DNA of 64,000 nucleotides from an uncultured Flavobacteriaceae bacterium (lineage in GTDB: Bacteria; Bacteroidota; Bacteroidia; Flavobacteriales; Flavobacteriaceae), in contig CALGUD010000152.1 in the NCBI GenBank assembly GCA_937901915.1, positions 1-64,000 of the forward strand, given 5' to 3'. The notes beneath the pieces were generated by a model. It was given only the letters and a program-made list of their open reading frames with translations, was not told the DNA's origin and did no database searches. A program made the position numbers and the translations under genes. Every line of letters begins with the position of its first letter. Positions within the stretch are counted from its first letter, which is position 1. Below are positions 53,261-62,768 of this stretch, in pieces.

Positions 53261-53815
53261 TTAAGAGGAAATTTTTCTTATTCTGCTTAGCGATTCAGGG
53301 TGAATACCCAAATAAGATGCAATTATATGTTGTTTCACCCTGTTTTGCAGGTTAGGGAATTCATTTAAAAAGTTAGCATATCTTGTTTCGGCATCCAGCA
53401 TTAAAAGTTCTCTCTCTCTTTTCTCTTTAATAGTGAATGCTTTTTCTAACTGCTTCACTAAAAAACTATTCCAGTGCAGATTACCTTCTTTAAGTTTCAG
53501 CCATTTTTGATACGGTATTTCAAGAATTTCAGAATCTTCTAGGGCTTCAATGTAAAAGTAAGAAGGTGTTTGTGTTATCATGGCCGAGTATGAACTGATA
53601 AAATTAAATTCGGGAATAATACTTTTAGTAAACTCATGGCCTTTTATGTTGATATATACATACCTGAAAAGTCCCTCTCCAACAAATGCCATTTTTTTTG
53701 GAATTTCACCTTCAGAAATAAAATATTCCTTCGCCTTTACTCGCTTTACTTTAGCAATCGAAAATAATTCTTCTGCTTGCTCAAGAGGTAACATGCTTTT
53801 CAGTAATTCGATCAT
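53261..53815 (-). CDS. Crp/Fnr family transcriptional regulator
   Basis: This 184-residue protein has a nucleotide-binding-like domain (about 15-120, KAKEYFISEGEIPKKMAFVG and RYVYINIKGHEFTKSIIPEF) and a short C-terminal winged helix (NRVKQHIIASYLGIHPESLSRIRK). No cysteines are seen, so it is not an iron-sulfur FNR. It sits upstream of the SDR gene. It is unlikely to be the oxygen sensor acting on the cco promoters, though that is not excluded. Confidence 0.85.
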   Translation of the reverse strand: MIELLKSMLPLEQAEELFSIAKVKRVKAKEYFISEGEIPKKMAFVGEGLFRYVYINIKGHEFTKSIIPEFNFISSYSAMITQTPSYFYIEALEDSEILEIPYQKWLKLKEGNLHWNSFLVKQLEKAFTIKEKRERELLMLDAETRYANFLNEFPNLQNRVKQHIIASYLGIHPESLSRIRKISS

Positions 53816-53897
53816 TTAAATAAATATTTATAATGGAGAAATTTCAAATATAATGTTAATACTTGATTTGTTGTTTGTTGATTCGTGGAATCGTTTA

Positions 53898-53926
53898 AAG
53901 CCCCCTCTATCTCCCCCAAGGGGGAG
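53898..53926. repeat. GC-rich palindromic repeat, copy 1
   Basis: AAGCCCCCTCTAT then CTCCCCCAAGGGGGAG (53911-53926), a 7-bp hairpin with a 2-base loop. Related copies lie at 62190-62252 and 63476-63503, one on each side of the fixH/safE genes. Confidence 0.6.
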
Positions 53927-54314
53927 GATTTGAATCTGAAATTTAGAGCACACTACTCTACAATTCTAAATTATGCGCTCTGAATTGGAATTTGGAATTT
54001 ATTGTTTAATCGTGTAATCGTATAATCAGTATTATTTATTTAAAGCTTTTAATATTACAACGTCCCGGAACAAAACATGAGGGAATTTTTTATGCTTCGA
54101 GGCCTTAAAAGCATTTACGATCTTAGAAAAAGACAATGCGGTTATGAGTGAAATCCGATTCTTTCAAATATAACATAAAATTCTTATATTCGTTTTAAGG
54201 GTATAAAAATTTAGAGACTCTGTTTTAGACTTGCAGATTGTTGAATCAACGATTTAGCAAAAAAAATATTAGCAATTAAACGATTCAACAAATACACGAT
54301 TCAACAATAAAAAT

Positions 54315-54328
54315 GACATTTGTCATAG
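54315..54328 (+). promoter_or_regulatory. FNR-geometry operator before ccoI
   Basis: ATGAC-N4-GTCAT, a perfect 5-bp inverted repeat with 4-base spacing, the geometry of FNR-type sites (TTGAT-N4-ATCAA). It is the exact reverse complement of the site at 56852-56865. Its centre lies about 43 bases before the expected transcript start, as for activation next to polymerase. Confidence 0.75.
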
Positions 54329-54350
54329 TATTACTGCCCTGTCTTTATCA

Positions 54351-54358
54351 CTTTTGCC
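54351..54358 (+). promoter_or_regulatory. -7 element of ccoI
   Basis: CACTTTTG fits TAnnTTTG at 7 of 8 allowed positions and lies exactly 36 bases from the start of the FNR-type operator, the same offset as at ccoS. A weak core element is expected of an activated promoter. Confidence 0.55.
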
Positions 54359-54380
54359 CCGTTAATATACCTACACCTAC

Positions 54381-56750
54381 ATGAACACAAATTGTTATCA
54401 TTGCGGCACGCCCGGCGGGGACAACCCCATTCTTTTTGATGAAAAAGTGTTTTGCTGTAACGGCTGTAAAACGGTATACGAAATATTTACAGAAAATAAT
54501 CTCAGCTGTTATTACGACCTCGAAAAAAATCCTGGGGCTATCCCATCTGAAATTGTTGGTAAATATGATTTTTTAACGAACAAGGCCATTACCGGTAAAT
54601 TGCTGGAATTCAATGATGGCACTACACAGATCATTAATCTTTACATTCCGCATATACATTGCAGTTCCTGTATTTGGGTGCTCGAAAACCTCAACAAACT
54701 ACATACTTCCGTTAAAAGTGCCCAGGTAAACTTCCCCGAAAAAACAGTGCGGATTACCTGGCTGGCTGACGGCCTTTCATTAAAAGACCTGGTACTACTT
54801 CTGTGTTCCATAGGCTATGAACCTTACATAAGTTTAGAAGATTACGAAGGTGGCAAAAAACAGTTGAACCGCAGTATTATTTATAAACTGGGAGTCGCAG
54901 GTTTTGCGTTTGGAAATATCATGTTGTTGTCTTTCCCGGAATATTTTGAGGTGGATGAATTCTGGCTTAATCAATACAAACCTTTTTTCAGGTATATCAT
55001 GCTGGGGATGTCGATACCGGTGCTATTTTATGCGGCATCGGGCTATTTCATATCGGCTTACAAAGGCTTAAAAGCCCATGTACTCAATATGGATGTGCCG
55101 CTGGCACTGGGAATTTTTGTGTTGTTTGCCCGTAGTGCTTTTGAAGTGATTACGGATACAGGACAGGGCTTTTTTGACAGTCTCAGCGGACTCGTTTTTT
55201 TTCTCCTGCTGGGGAAATTCTTTCAGCAAAAAACATACAGTTTCCTTTCTTTTGAACGGGACTATAAAAGCTATTTCCCAATAGGCATTACCCGTATTGT
55301 GAATGGAAAAGAAGAAAGTATACAGGTATATGATATTGAACAGGGAAACCGCTTGCTTATCCGGAATGAAGAACTGATCCCGATGGACGGTATTCTTATA
55401 AACGGCCATGCCCGCATAGATTACAGCTTTGTAACCGGGGAATCTGAAGCCGTACGGAAAGAAAGTGGTGATAAATTATTTGCCGGAGGAAAACAAATGG
55501 GGGGTGCTATTGAAATGGAAGCATTAAAATCGGTATCACAGAGTTACCTTACCCAATTATGGAGTAACGATGTCTTTTCAACAGATAAAAACAAAGGGTT
55601 TAAAACCATTACGGATTCCATCAGCAAATATTTTACGATTGTAATTCTACTTATTTCTTTTGGTGCAGGTGCTTTTTGGCTGTGGTATGACCCGGCCAAA
55701 GCCATGAATGTGTTTACAGCAATTTTGATTATTGCTTGTCCTTGCGCCCTGGCGATGTCCGCCCCGTTTACCCTTGGCAACCTGTTGCGTATTTTCGGGA
55801 GGAAAAAATTCTACCTCAAAAATGCAAGCGTTATTGAGCAACTGGCAAAGATAAACACTATTATTTTTGATAAAACGGGCACGATTACCTCAGCAAGAAA
55901 GACACAAATTGCCTATGAAGGAATGGACCTGACCACAGAGGAAGAATTGCTGCTTAAAAACACATTACGGAATTCTAACCACCCACTGAGCAGGCAATTG
56001 TATGAACTTTTAAAAGCAAATGATATTATTGTTCTCGATGATTTTAAGGAATATGCAGGAAAAGGTATTGAGGGATCTGCCCATACTGAAAGTATAAAAA
56101 TCGGGTCGGCGGAATTTGTGGGTATTTCGGATGCCACATCTGTTCAAAAAACAAGTGTACATATCCGTACCGAAAAAGGATACAAAGGCAAATACACATT
56201 TTATAACCGGTACCGTGACGGAGTGGCAAACCTCTTTAAAAAGCTGAAAGAGCAATACGACCTGGCTATACTTTCCGGCGACAATGAAAGCGAACGTGAA
56301 AACCTGCAAAAGCTATTGCCTGCCAAAACCAAGTTGTTTTTTAACCAAAAACCGGAAGATAAGCTGAACTACATTAAGTTTCATCAACAAGAAGGTGCCA
56401 ATATTCTCATGGTAGGCGACGGATTGAACGATGCAGGCGCATTACGGCAAAGCAATGTGGGTATCGCACTGGCTGAAAATGTAAATATATTTTCCCCGGC
56501 CTGTGATGCTATCCTGGATGCTTCAAAATTCAATAACATTGCCGGTTATTTATCAGTTTCCAAAAAAGGGATGAGCATCATTAAAGCGAGTTTTATCCTG
56601 TCGTTCCTATATAATATAGTAGGCCTTTCTTTTGCAGTTACCGGGCACTTATCTCCCGTGGTGGCAGCAGTATTAATGCCATTAAGTTCAATTAGCGTAG
56701 TGGTTTTTACTACGGTACTGACAAATTATGTAGGGAGAAAATTAAAATAA
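54381..56750 (+). CDS. ccoI: Heavy-metal P-type ATPase for cbb3 oxidase (copper)
   Basis: This 789-residue membrane ATPase carries copper for the oxidase. An N-terminal zinc-ribbon-like Cys segment (CYHCGTPGGDNPIL, CCNGC) is followed by an HMA domain (PHIHCSSCIWVLENL). Eight transmembrane helices include the ion-binding CPCALAMSAP near residue 452. The phosphorylation site is DKTGTIT near 497, and the hinge is GDGLNDAGAL. It is the first gene of the cco cluster, with an operator 52 bases upstream. CcoI supplies Cu for the CcoN active site. Confidence 0.95.
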   Translation: MNTNCYHCGTPGGDNPILFDEKVFCCNGCKTVYEIFTENNLSCYYDLEKNPGAIPSEIVGKYDFLTNKAITGKLLEFNDGTTQIINLYIPHIHCSSCIWVLENLNKLHTSVKSAQVNFPEKTVRITWLADGLSLKDLVLLLCSIGYEPYISLEDYEGGKKQLNRSIIYKLGVAGFAFGNIMLLSFPEYFEVDEFWLNQYKPFFRYIMLGMSIPVLFYAASGYFISAYKGLKAHVLNMDVPLALGIFVLFARSAFEVITDTGQGFFDSLSGLVFFLLLGKFFQQKTYSFLSFERDYKSYFPIGITRIVNGKEESIQVYDIEQGNRLLIRNEELIPMDGILINGHARIDYSFVTGESEAVRKESGDKLFAGGKQMGGAIEMEALKSVSQSYLTQLWSNDVFSTDKNKGFKTITDSISKYFTIVILLISFGAGAFWLWYDPAKAMNVFTAILIIACPCALAMSAPFTLGNLLRIFGRKKFYLKNASVIEQLAKINTIIFDKTGTITSARKTQIAYEGMDLTTEEELLLKNTLRNSNHPLSRQLYELLKANDIIVLDDFKEYAGKGIEGSAHTESIKIGSAEFVGISDATSVQKTSVHIRTEKGYKGKYTFYNRYRDGVANLFKKLKEQYDLAILSGDNESERENLQKLLPAKTKLFFNQKPEDKLNYIKFHQQEGANILMVGDGLNDAGALRQSNVGIALAENVNIFSPACDAILDASKFNNIAGYLSVSKKGMSIIKASFILSFLYNIVGLSFAVTGHLSPVVAAVLMPLSSISVVVFTTVLTNYVGRKLK

Positions 56751-56851
56751 CAAAGAAGGTCGTCATTTAAAATGACCCGGCCTTTACATTACCCGGACAG
56801 AGAGAAAAGCTTTTTATAATCTTTGTTAAACCGGTAAAAAAAATTAAAACC

Positions 56852-56865
56852 ATGACAAATGTCAT
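56852..56865 (+). promoter_or_regulatory. FNR-geometry operator before ccoS
   Basis: ATGAC-N4-GTCAT, the same palindrome as at ccoI (54315-54328) in reverse orientation, 50 bases before the ccoS ATG. The -7 element follows 36 bases on. Confidence 0.8.
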
Positions 56866-56887
56866 CTTTTATAAAAATGATGAAAAC

Positions 56888-56895
56888 TACATTTG
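56888..56895 (+). promoter_or_regulatory. -7 element of the ccoS-ccoNO operon
   Basis: TACATTTG matches TAnnTTTG perfectly. Predicted start is near 56902, with the operator centre about 43 bases upstream. Confidence 0.65.
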
Positions 56896-56915
56896 TCCAT
56901 GCTTAAACCTATGCT

Positions 56916-57125
56916 ATGAGTGTTATCTACATTTTAATAACGGTAAGTATTGTGGTAGCTGTTATATTTTTTATCGCATTTGTTGTAGCGGTACGCAGCG
57001 GACAATACGACGATAGTTATACGCCATCAGTCCGTATGCTTTTTGAAGATGAACTCGTTAAAAGCAAAACCGAAAGTGAATCCATTAAAACAGATACAAA
57101 AACCAATAAAACCTCTAATACGTAA
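56916..57125 (+). CDS. ccoS: Cbb3-type oxidase assembly protein CcoS
   Basis: This 69-residue protein has one N-terminal transmembrane helix ([21 protein letters not shown]), a short conserved GQYDD-containing stretch ([20 protein letters not shown]) and a hydrophilic tail. CcoS helps insert cofactors into the oxidase. It lies between ccoI and ccoNO, 5 bases ahead of the latter, with its own operator and -7 element. Confidence 0.9.
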   Translation: MSVIYILITVSIVVAVIFFIAFVVAVRSGQYDDSYTPSVRMLFEDELVKSKTESESIKTDTKTNKTSNT

Positions 57126-57130
57126 TAACT

Positions 57131-59332
57131 ATGGAAGTACAACAATTTTACTATGACAACAAAATTGTAAAAAAGTTCCTGTATGCCACCATGATATGGG
57201 GCGCCGTAGGAATGCTGGTCGGCTTACTGCTCGCATTCCTTTTTATATTTCCTAACCTTACCGATGGTATTTCCTGGCTGAGTTTCGGTCGTTTACGTCC
57301 ACTTCACACCAATGCGGTAATTTTTGCCTTTGTTGGTAACGCCATTTTTGCCGGGGTGTATTATTCACTGCAACGTCTGCTTAAAGCAAGAATGTACAGT
57401 GATTTCCTGAGCAGTCTTAATTTCTGGGGATGGCAGGCCATTATTGTGGCAGCAGCAATTACACTTCCGTTGGGATATACAAGCTCAAAAGAATATGCGG
57501 AGCTGGAATGGCCTATTGATATTGCCATTGCCATTGTATGGGTAGCTTTTGGTGTGAATATGATAGGAACTATTTTCAAAAGAAGGCAACGGCACTTGTA
57601 TGTAGCCATCTGGTTTTATCTGGCTACGTTTGTAACGGTTGCAGTACTGCATATTTTTAACAGCCTTTCACTTCCGGTGAGTGGACTTAAAAGTTACTCG
57701 GTATACGCAGGGGTTCAGGATGCGCTGGTACAATGGTGGTACGGACACAATGCAGTGGCATTCTTTTTAACGACACCATTTCTGGGGTTGATGTACTATT
57801 TTGTTCCGAAAGCAGCAAACAGACCCATTTATTCCTATAAATTATCAATAGTTCACTTCTGGTCGCTCATATTTATATACATCTGGGCAGGCCCACACCA
57901 CTTGTTGTACTCATCACTTCCTGACTGGGCACAAAACCTGGGTGTTGTATTTTCTATAATGCTAATCGCTCCTTCCTGGGGTGGTATGATTAATGGATTA
58001 CTAACCCTGCGAGGTGCTTGGGATAAAGTACGGGTAGACCCGGTGCTTAAATTTATGGTAGTTGCCATTACCGGTTATGGGATGGCCACTTTTGAAGGTC
58101 CCATGCTTTCCCTGAAAAACTTTAATGCCATTGCGCACTTTAGCGACTGGATTATTGCACACGTTCACGTAGGTGCCCTTGCGTGGAACGGTTTCTTAAC
58201 CTTCGGAATGCTGTATTACCTGGTTCCGCGAATGTTTAAGACTAAATTGTATTCAGTTCCATTGGCCAATTTACATTTCTGGATAGGTACATTGGGAATT
58301 ATCATTTACGCATTGCCTATGTACGTGGCCGGATTCACCCAGGCTTCTATGTGGAAACAATTTAATCCGGATGGAACCCTCCTGTATGGTAACTTCCTTG
58401 AAACTGTTACACAGATCATGCCTATGTACTGGATGCGTGCCATTGGAGGTACCCTCTTTATTATCGGGATGTTTATAAGTATTTACAACACCATACAAAC
58501 TATACGAAAAGGGACCGATGTAAAAGATGAGCTGGCTGAAGCCCCTGCACTTACCAGGGTTAAAAAGGGACGCATCTCCGGTGAAGGGTTCCATACCTGG
58601 CTGGAAAGAAGGCCGGTACAATTAACCATCCTGGCTACCGTAGCTATTTTAATTGGTGGCGTTATTCAGATTGTGCCCACCCTTATGGTGAAGTCCAATA
58701 TCCCGACAATTACCAGTGTAAAACCCTATACTCCACTGGAACTGGAAGGCAGGGATCTTTATATACGCGAAGGCTGTGTAGGTTGCCACTCACAAATGGT
58801 AAGGCCTTTTAGAAGTGAAACAGAACGGTATGGCGAATATGCCAAAGCGGGAGAGTTTGTGTATGACCACCCTTTCCTTTGGGGAAGTAAACGTACTGGC
58901 CCGGATTTATTGAGGGTTGGAGGTAAATATTCTGACAATTGGCACTTAAACCATATGTATGATCCGCAAAGTACATCATCAGGAAGTATCATGCCGGCAT
59001 ACCAGTGGCTGGTAAAGGATAAATTGGACAGGTCTGATACTGAAGACAAAATGAAAACCATGGTAAAACTGGGGGTGCCTTATACCGAAGAGGATATTGC
59101 AACCGCACAAGAACACATGGATAAGCAGGCTTCCCTCATAGAAAAGAATCTGTACAACGATCCCGACTTTGCTAAAAATTATGAAAGTGACAAAAGAGAT
59201 GCAGAAGTTCGCGGAGAGGTATTTATTGAGATGAAAGACCGGGAAATTATTGCCCTTATTGCCTATTTGCAACGCCTGGGCACAGATATCAAGATAAAGG
59301 ATGTTGAACCCGAAACCACTAAAACACAGTAA
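57131..59332 (+). CDS. ccoNO: Cytochrome c oxidase cbb3, fused subunits I and II (CcoNO)
   Basis: This 733-residue protein fuses the catalytic heme-copper subunit (CcoN, about residues 1-480) to the monoheme cytochrome c subunit (CcoO, about 500-733). The CcoN part has 12 or more helices and His ligands in [24 protein letters not shown] and [12 protein letters not shown]. The CcoO part has the heme-binding [12 protein letters not shown] (Cys549) and [11 protein letters not shown]. The fused form is usual in Bacteroidetes. The enzyme is a high-affinity oxygen-reducing proton pump. It stands right after ccoS. Confidence 0.95.
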   Translation: MEVQQFYYDNKIVKKFLYATMIWGAVGMLVGLLLAFLFIFPNLTDGISWLSFGRLRPLHTNAVIFAFVGNAIFAGVYYSLQRLLKARMYSDFLSSLNFWGWQAIIVAAAITLPLGYTSSKEYAELEWPIDIAIAIVWVAFGVNMIGTIFKRRQRHLYVAIWFYLATFVTVAVLHIFNSLSLPVSGLKSYSVYAGVQDALVQWWYGHNAVAFFLTTPFLGLMYYFVPKAANRPIYSYKLSIVHFWSLIFIYIWAGPHHLLYSSLPDWAQNLGVVFSIMLIAPSWGGMINGLLTLRGAWDKVRVDPVLKFMVVAITGYGMATFEGPMLSLKNFNAIAHFSDWIIAHVHVGALAWNGFLTFGMLYYLVPRMFKTKLYSVPLANLHFWIGTLGIIIYALPMYVAGFTQASMWKQFNPDGTLLYGNFLETVTQIMPMYWMRAIGGTLFIIGMFISIYNTIQTIRKGTDVKDELAEAPALTRVKKGRISGEGFHTWLERRPVQLTILATVAILIGGVIQIVPTLMVKSNIPTITSVKPYTPLELEGRDLYIREGCVGCHSQMVRPFRSETERYGEYAKAGEFVYDHPFLWGSKRTGPDLLRVGGKYSDNWHLNHMYDPQSTSSGSIMPAYQWLVKDKLDRSDTEDKMKTMVKLGVPYTEEDIATAQEHMDKQASLIEKNLYNDPDFAKNYESDKRDAEVRGEVFIEMKDREIIALIAYLQRLGTDIKIKDVEPETTKTQ

Positions 59333-59334
59333 TC

Positions 59335-59514
59335 ATGCTGAAATTTGTAAAAGACCATATGGCATCTATAGACGGGATTGAGATTTATCCCATCATATCA
59401 CTCTTTATATTTTTTGTGTTTTTTGTAGCACTTTTCTGGTGGGTATTCACTGCTAAGAAAGAATATATAAAAGAGGTGAGTGAATTTCCGTTGGATAATG
59501 GCGAAAATCAATAA
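59335..59514 (+). CDS. ccoQ: Cbb3 oxidase subunit CcoQ
   Basis: This gene has 59 codons (ATG at 59335, stop TAA at 59512-59514), beginning MLKFVKDHMASIDGIEIYPI. One transmembrane helix follows (SLFIFFVFFVALFWWVFTAKK), then a charged tail ending in NGENQ. CcoQ/FixQ is a small single-helix subunit that stabilises the oxidase, and the position between ccoNO and ccoP is the classical one. Two bases separate it from the ccoNO stop. Confidence 0.88.
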   Translation: MLKFVKDHMASIDGIEIYPIISLFIFFVFFVALFWWVFTAKKEYIKEVSEFPLDNGENQ

Positions 59515-59549
59515 ATAAGGTTGATTCAGAAAATTAAAAAACTTAAAAG

Positions 59550-60434
59550 ATGAAAGATTTTGCATCCTATTTACGCGTAATTTTAATTGTAGTCCTGGTA
59601 GCTATAACTGCTGAATACTTTATTGATTCAGGAGAGAAACCTGCTTTTCTTGCATACCCTGCAGTTTCACTTTTTATTGCAATGGTTGCCATTATCCTTA
59701 TTGGAATTGAAGTTATCCTGGGCGCCATGAACTCATTAGCCGATGCGATGATGACTGAAGAGCAAAAAAAGGCTATTGAAGTGAAAAAAGCTACAGCAAA
59801 AGCTAATGCATGGTATAAAAGGCTGTATCACAAGCTACTGGACCAAAAACCAATTGAAGAAGAAGGTGAAATTATCCTGGACCATAATTATGACGGAATT
59901 AAAGAATTGGATAACTCCCTCCCACCCTGGTGGTTGTACGGGTTTTATCTTACGATAATTTTTGCTGTGGTTTATATGGCAAGGTACCACATTTTTGGAG
60001 GGGAGACACAACTAGAAGAATACCAAAACGAAGTGGCCGCAGCCCAGGTTGAAATTGAAGCGTATAAAAAAACTGCAAAAGACCTGGTAGATGCCGAAAC
60101 AGTTGTTGCCCTGACGGAGCCTTCTGACCTTGCTGCCGGGGCTGACATTTATAAACTAAACTGTATTGCCTGTCACCGAGCAGACGGAGGGGGTGGAATT
60201 GGCCCTAACCTAACCGATGACCATTGGATCTTAGGGGGTGGCATAAAAAACATTTTTCATACTGTTAGCGAAGGCGGAAGAAGCGGAAAAGGGATGATTG
60301 CATGGAAACAAAGTTTGAAACCCCTGGAAATAGCACAGGTTTCCAGTTATATCCTGACCTTGTACGGAACAGAACCTGTTGATGCCAAAGCACCCGAAGG
60401 GGATGTATGGCTGGGTGACAATGCTCTTGAGTAA
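59550..60434 (+). CDS. ccoP: Cbb3 oxidase subunit III, CcoP (monoheme)
   Basis: This 294-residue protein has two N-terminal hydrophobic segments (about 9-27, 35-60) and a third near 130-148 (WWLYGFYLTIIFAVVYMAR). A single cytochrome c domain follows with CIACH (Cys205, Cys208, His209) and the distal methionine in GKGMIAW. The classical proteobacterial CcoP has two CxxCH motifs; only one is present here, as usual for the phylum. It passes electrons to CcoO. It is the third structural gene of the operon. Confidence 0.93.
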   Translation: MKDFASYLRVILIVVLVAITAEYFIDSGEKPAFLAYPAVSLFIAMVAIILIGIEVILGAMNSLADAMMTEEQKKAIEVKKATAKANAWYKRLYHKLLDQKPIEEEGEIILDHNYDGIKELDNSLPPWWLYGFYLTIIFAVVYMARYHIFGGETQLEEYQNEVAAAQVEIEAYKKTAKDLVDAETVVALTEPSDLAAGADIYKLNCIACHRADGGGGIGPNLTDDHWILGGGIKNIFHTVSEGGRSGKGMIAWKQSLKPLEIAQVSSYILTLYGTEPVDAKAPEGDVWLGDNALE

Positions 60435-60480
60435 CAAAAACCTTTTCAGGTTTAAATAATGAATGGAATAAATTTATAAA

Positions 60481-61902
60481 ATGTCGCAGGAAGAACAGAA
60501 TAATTTCAGGGATAGCATAGGAACAGTTACCGAAGAGGGTAAACGTTCCTGGGTTTATCCGAAGAAACCCAACGGAAAGTTTTATGACTACCGGAAATGG
60601 GTTAGCTACGGATTGCTGATATTCCTGTTACTGGCCCCATTTGTAAAAATAAACGGCAACCAGTTTTTATTGTTCAATGTAGTGGAACGCCGTTTTAATA
60701 TTTTTAGTTTCCCTTTTTGGCCACAGGATTTTTACTTGTTTGTAATTTCACTGATCATTGGAATTGTTTTTATTACATTGTTTACTGTTGCATTCGGACG
60801 CATTTTTTGCGGATGGATCTGTCCGCAAACCATTTTTATGGAAATGGTATTCCGCAGGATTGAATACTGGATAGATGGCGACCGAGGTGCGCAGATACGA
60901 TTGGATAAACAAGAATGGAATGCTGAAAAAATACGTAAACGCCTGTTGAAATGGTTTGTGTTTTTTCTGATTTCGTTCATCATTGCCAATGTATTTCTAG
61001 CATACCTGATTGGCAGTGACCAATTGATGCAATTCATACTAGAGGGCCCACTGGAACACGTTAGTACCCTTATATCCCTTATTATTTTTACCGCTGTTTT
61101 TTATTTTGTTTTTGCATGGTTCCGGGAGCAGGTTTGTATTATAGCTTGTCCGTACGGAAGGTTACAAGGTGTTTTGTTGGACACAAAATCTATTGTGGTT
61201 GCCTATGACCATAAACGCGGGGAAGGTGAAAACGGACGCAAAAAATTCAGAAAGGGCGAAGACCGGGAAGAAGTGGGTGCAGGGGATTGTATTGATTGTT
61301 TTCAATGTGTAAATGTATGCCCTACAGGAATTGATATCAGGAACGGTACCCAGCTGGAATGCGTAAACTGTACTGCCTGCATAGATGAGTGCGACATCAT
61401 TATGGAAAAGGTCAATCTGCCGAAAGGATTAATACGGTATGCCAGCGAAGAAAATATTGAAAATAAAACCCCTTTTAAACTCACAGGCAGGATGAAAGGT
61501 TATATAGCAGTACTGGCTATTTTAACCGGTTTGCTCACAGGCATGCTGTTTTTAAGGAATGATGTGGAAGCTACCATTTTACGGTTACCCGGACAATTGT
61601 ATGAACACAAGGGAGAAAATATAATCAGTAATGTGTATACTTTTAAGATAATCAATAAAACTTCAAGAGACATTGAAGATGTGAGTTTTAAACTGGAATC
61701 ACACACCGGCTCAATTAACCTCGTTTCCAAAAATAACTTTATCATTCCTGGGGAAGGACTGGCAGAAGGTTCCTTGTTTGTTGAAATTGATAAGGCATTT
61801 TTAGATACGGACAAAACCAGGCTGAAAATCGGGGTGTATAGTGGCAATGAATTGATTGAAACCACGACTACGAATTTTATGGGGCCGAGGAGTTATAGAT
61901 AA
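60481..61902 (+). CDS. ccoG: Cbb3 oxidase accessory protein CcoG (ferredoxin-type)
   Basis: This 473-residue membrane protein has five or more helices. Its 4Fe-4S ferredoxin cysteines lie in CIDCFQCVNVCPTG and CVNCTACIDECD, and a third cysteine pair in FGRIFCGWICPQTIFMEM. The C-terminal Ig-like domain is periplasmic. CcoG reduces copper for insertion in CcoN. It follows ccoP by 46 bases. A 413-base repeat-rich gap separates it from fixH. Confidence 0.94.
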   Translation: MSQEEQNNFRDSIGTVTEEGKRSWVYPKKPNGKFYDYRKWVSYGLLIFLLLAPFVKINGNQFLLFNVVERRFNIFSFPFWPQDFYLFVISLIIGIVFITLFTVAFGRIFCGWICPQTIFMEMVFRRIEYWIDGDRGAQIRLDKQEWNAEKIRKRLLKWFVFFLISFIIANVFLAYLIGSDQLMQFILEGPLEHVSTLISLIIFTAVFYFVFAWFREQVCIIACPYGRLQGVLLDTKSIVVAYDHKRGEGENGRKKFRKGEDREEVGAGDCIDCFQCVNVCPTGIDIRNGTQLECVNCTACIDECDIIMEKVNLPKGLIRYASEENIENKTPFKLTGRMKGYIAVLAILTGLLTGMLFLRNDVEATILRLPGQLYEHKGENIISNVYTFKIINKTSRDIEDVSFKLESHTGSINLVSKNNFIIPGEGLAEGSLFVEIDKAFLDTDKTRLKIGVYSGNELIETTTTNFMGPRSYR

Positions 61903-62315
61903 TGTAAAATGAAGAATTATGAATTATGAATTTTGGTTGGATGTCGGGTGTCCGATGATGGATGAGTTTGAAGGACGAAGTTTGAAGTACGAGGTACGAA
62001 GGAAAAAATGCAAAATTAAGAATTAAGAATGCAGAATTTTTGAGACAGCTACTTCATAACTCTGAACTCGTCTTGCGTCTTGTGTCTTGCATCTTTTGTC
62101 TTTTGTCGCGTGACAGATGTAAAGTTGAAGTACGAAGTAAGAATGCTAAAATGATGAGTGCAAAGTGCAGAGTCAAATCGAAAAACAATCCGCCCCCTTG
62201 GGGGGAGCCTGTCTGCCGACAAAGGCAGGCCAGAGGGGGCTTTAATCCAAAAAACTATAACCGTTAACAATTAACCCTGCCCCGCAGGGGAAATGCACAA
62301 ATAAAAAAGAAGATT
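61903..62315. repeat. Degenerate repeat tract between ccoG and fixH
   Basis: This 413-base gap holds the same phrases as 25311-25522 (GAAGTACGAAGT, AACTCTGAAC, CTTGTGTCTTG) and a GC-rich repeat with GGGGGAGCCTGTCTGCCGAC and AGGCAGGCCAGAGGGGGC (62190-62252). No gene or clear terminator was recognised. FixH and the following gene may lack a shared promoter with ccoG. Confidence 0.6.
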
Positions 62316-62768
62316 ATGAAACTAAAATTAAACTGGGGAACGGGGATTGTGTTGGCTTTTATAGCATTCATATCCTTTATCCTGTATTTTGTGATTACTA
62401 TAAATACGGATAGTGCCTATGACCATGATATGGTTACGGAATCTTATTATAAGAAAGAACTGGCTTTTGAAAAGCAACGTAATAAAGAACAGAAGTCGAA
62501 GGACCTGGGGCTAGACCTATTGGTAAATAAAACCGAAAACGGATTGGTGGTGAGTTTTCCGGAAAAGCTGGATGCCTCCGCAATATCAGGCAGTGTGTTT
62601 CTTTACAGGCCATCGGACAAACAAATGGATTTTGAGGTGCCAATCACATTGTCCGGTTCCAATTTACTCATACCTGAGCAAAGTTTATCTGCCGGACGTT
62701 GGAATGTTGAAATAACCTGGGCATACAACAAGGAAGAATATTTTTACCAAAAAGCAATTACTTTTTAA
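62316..62768 (+). CDS. ccoH: FixH family protein (cbb3 assembly)
   Basis: This 150-residue protein has one N-terminal transmembrane helix (WGTGIVLAFIAFISFILYFV) and a periplasmic beta-sandwich of FixH type (VSFPEKLDASAISGSVFLYR, SAGRWNVEITW). FixH is needed for the copper pathway of cbb3. It overlaps the next gene by one base. The family call is good; the symbol follows the usual cluster name. Confidence 0.85.
   Translation: MKLKLNWGTGIVLAFIAFISFILYFVITINTDSAYDHDMVTESYYKKELAFEKQRNKEQKSKDLGLDLLVNKTENGLVVSFPEKLDASAISGSVFLYRPSDKQMDFEVPITLSGSNLLIPEQSLSAGRWNVEITWAYNKEEYFYQKAITF

Larger units (their letters stand above)
53816..54380. other. Gap of 565 bases before the cco cluster
   Basis: It holds a GC-rich repeat copy (53898-53926), AT-rich repeat-like phrases, a possible remnant coding stretch near 54094-54171 that reads FEALKAFTILEKDNAVM and stops, and the ccoI promoter with the 14-bp palindrome at 54315-54328. 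No intact gene was found. Confidence 0.6.

Noticed and set aside
56757..56791. Hairpin-like sequence just after ccoI
   Set aside because: The stem is imperfect with bulges and no T run follows; a terminator cannot be supported, though it might slow read-through.
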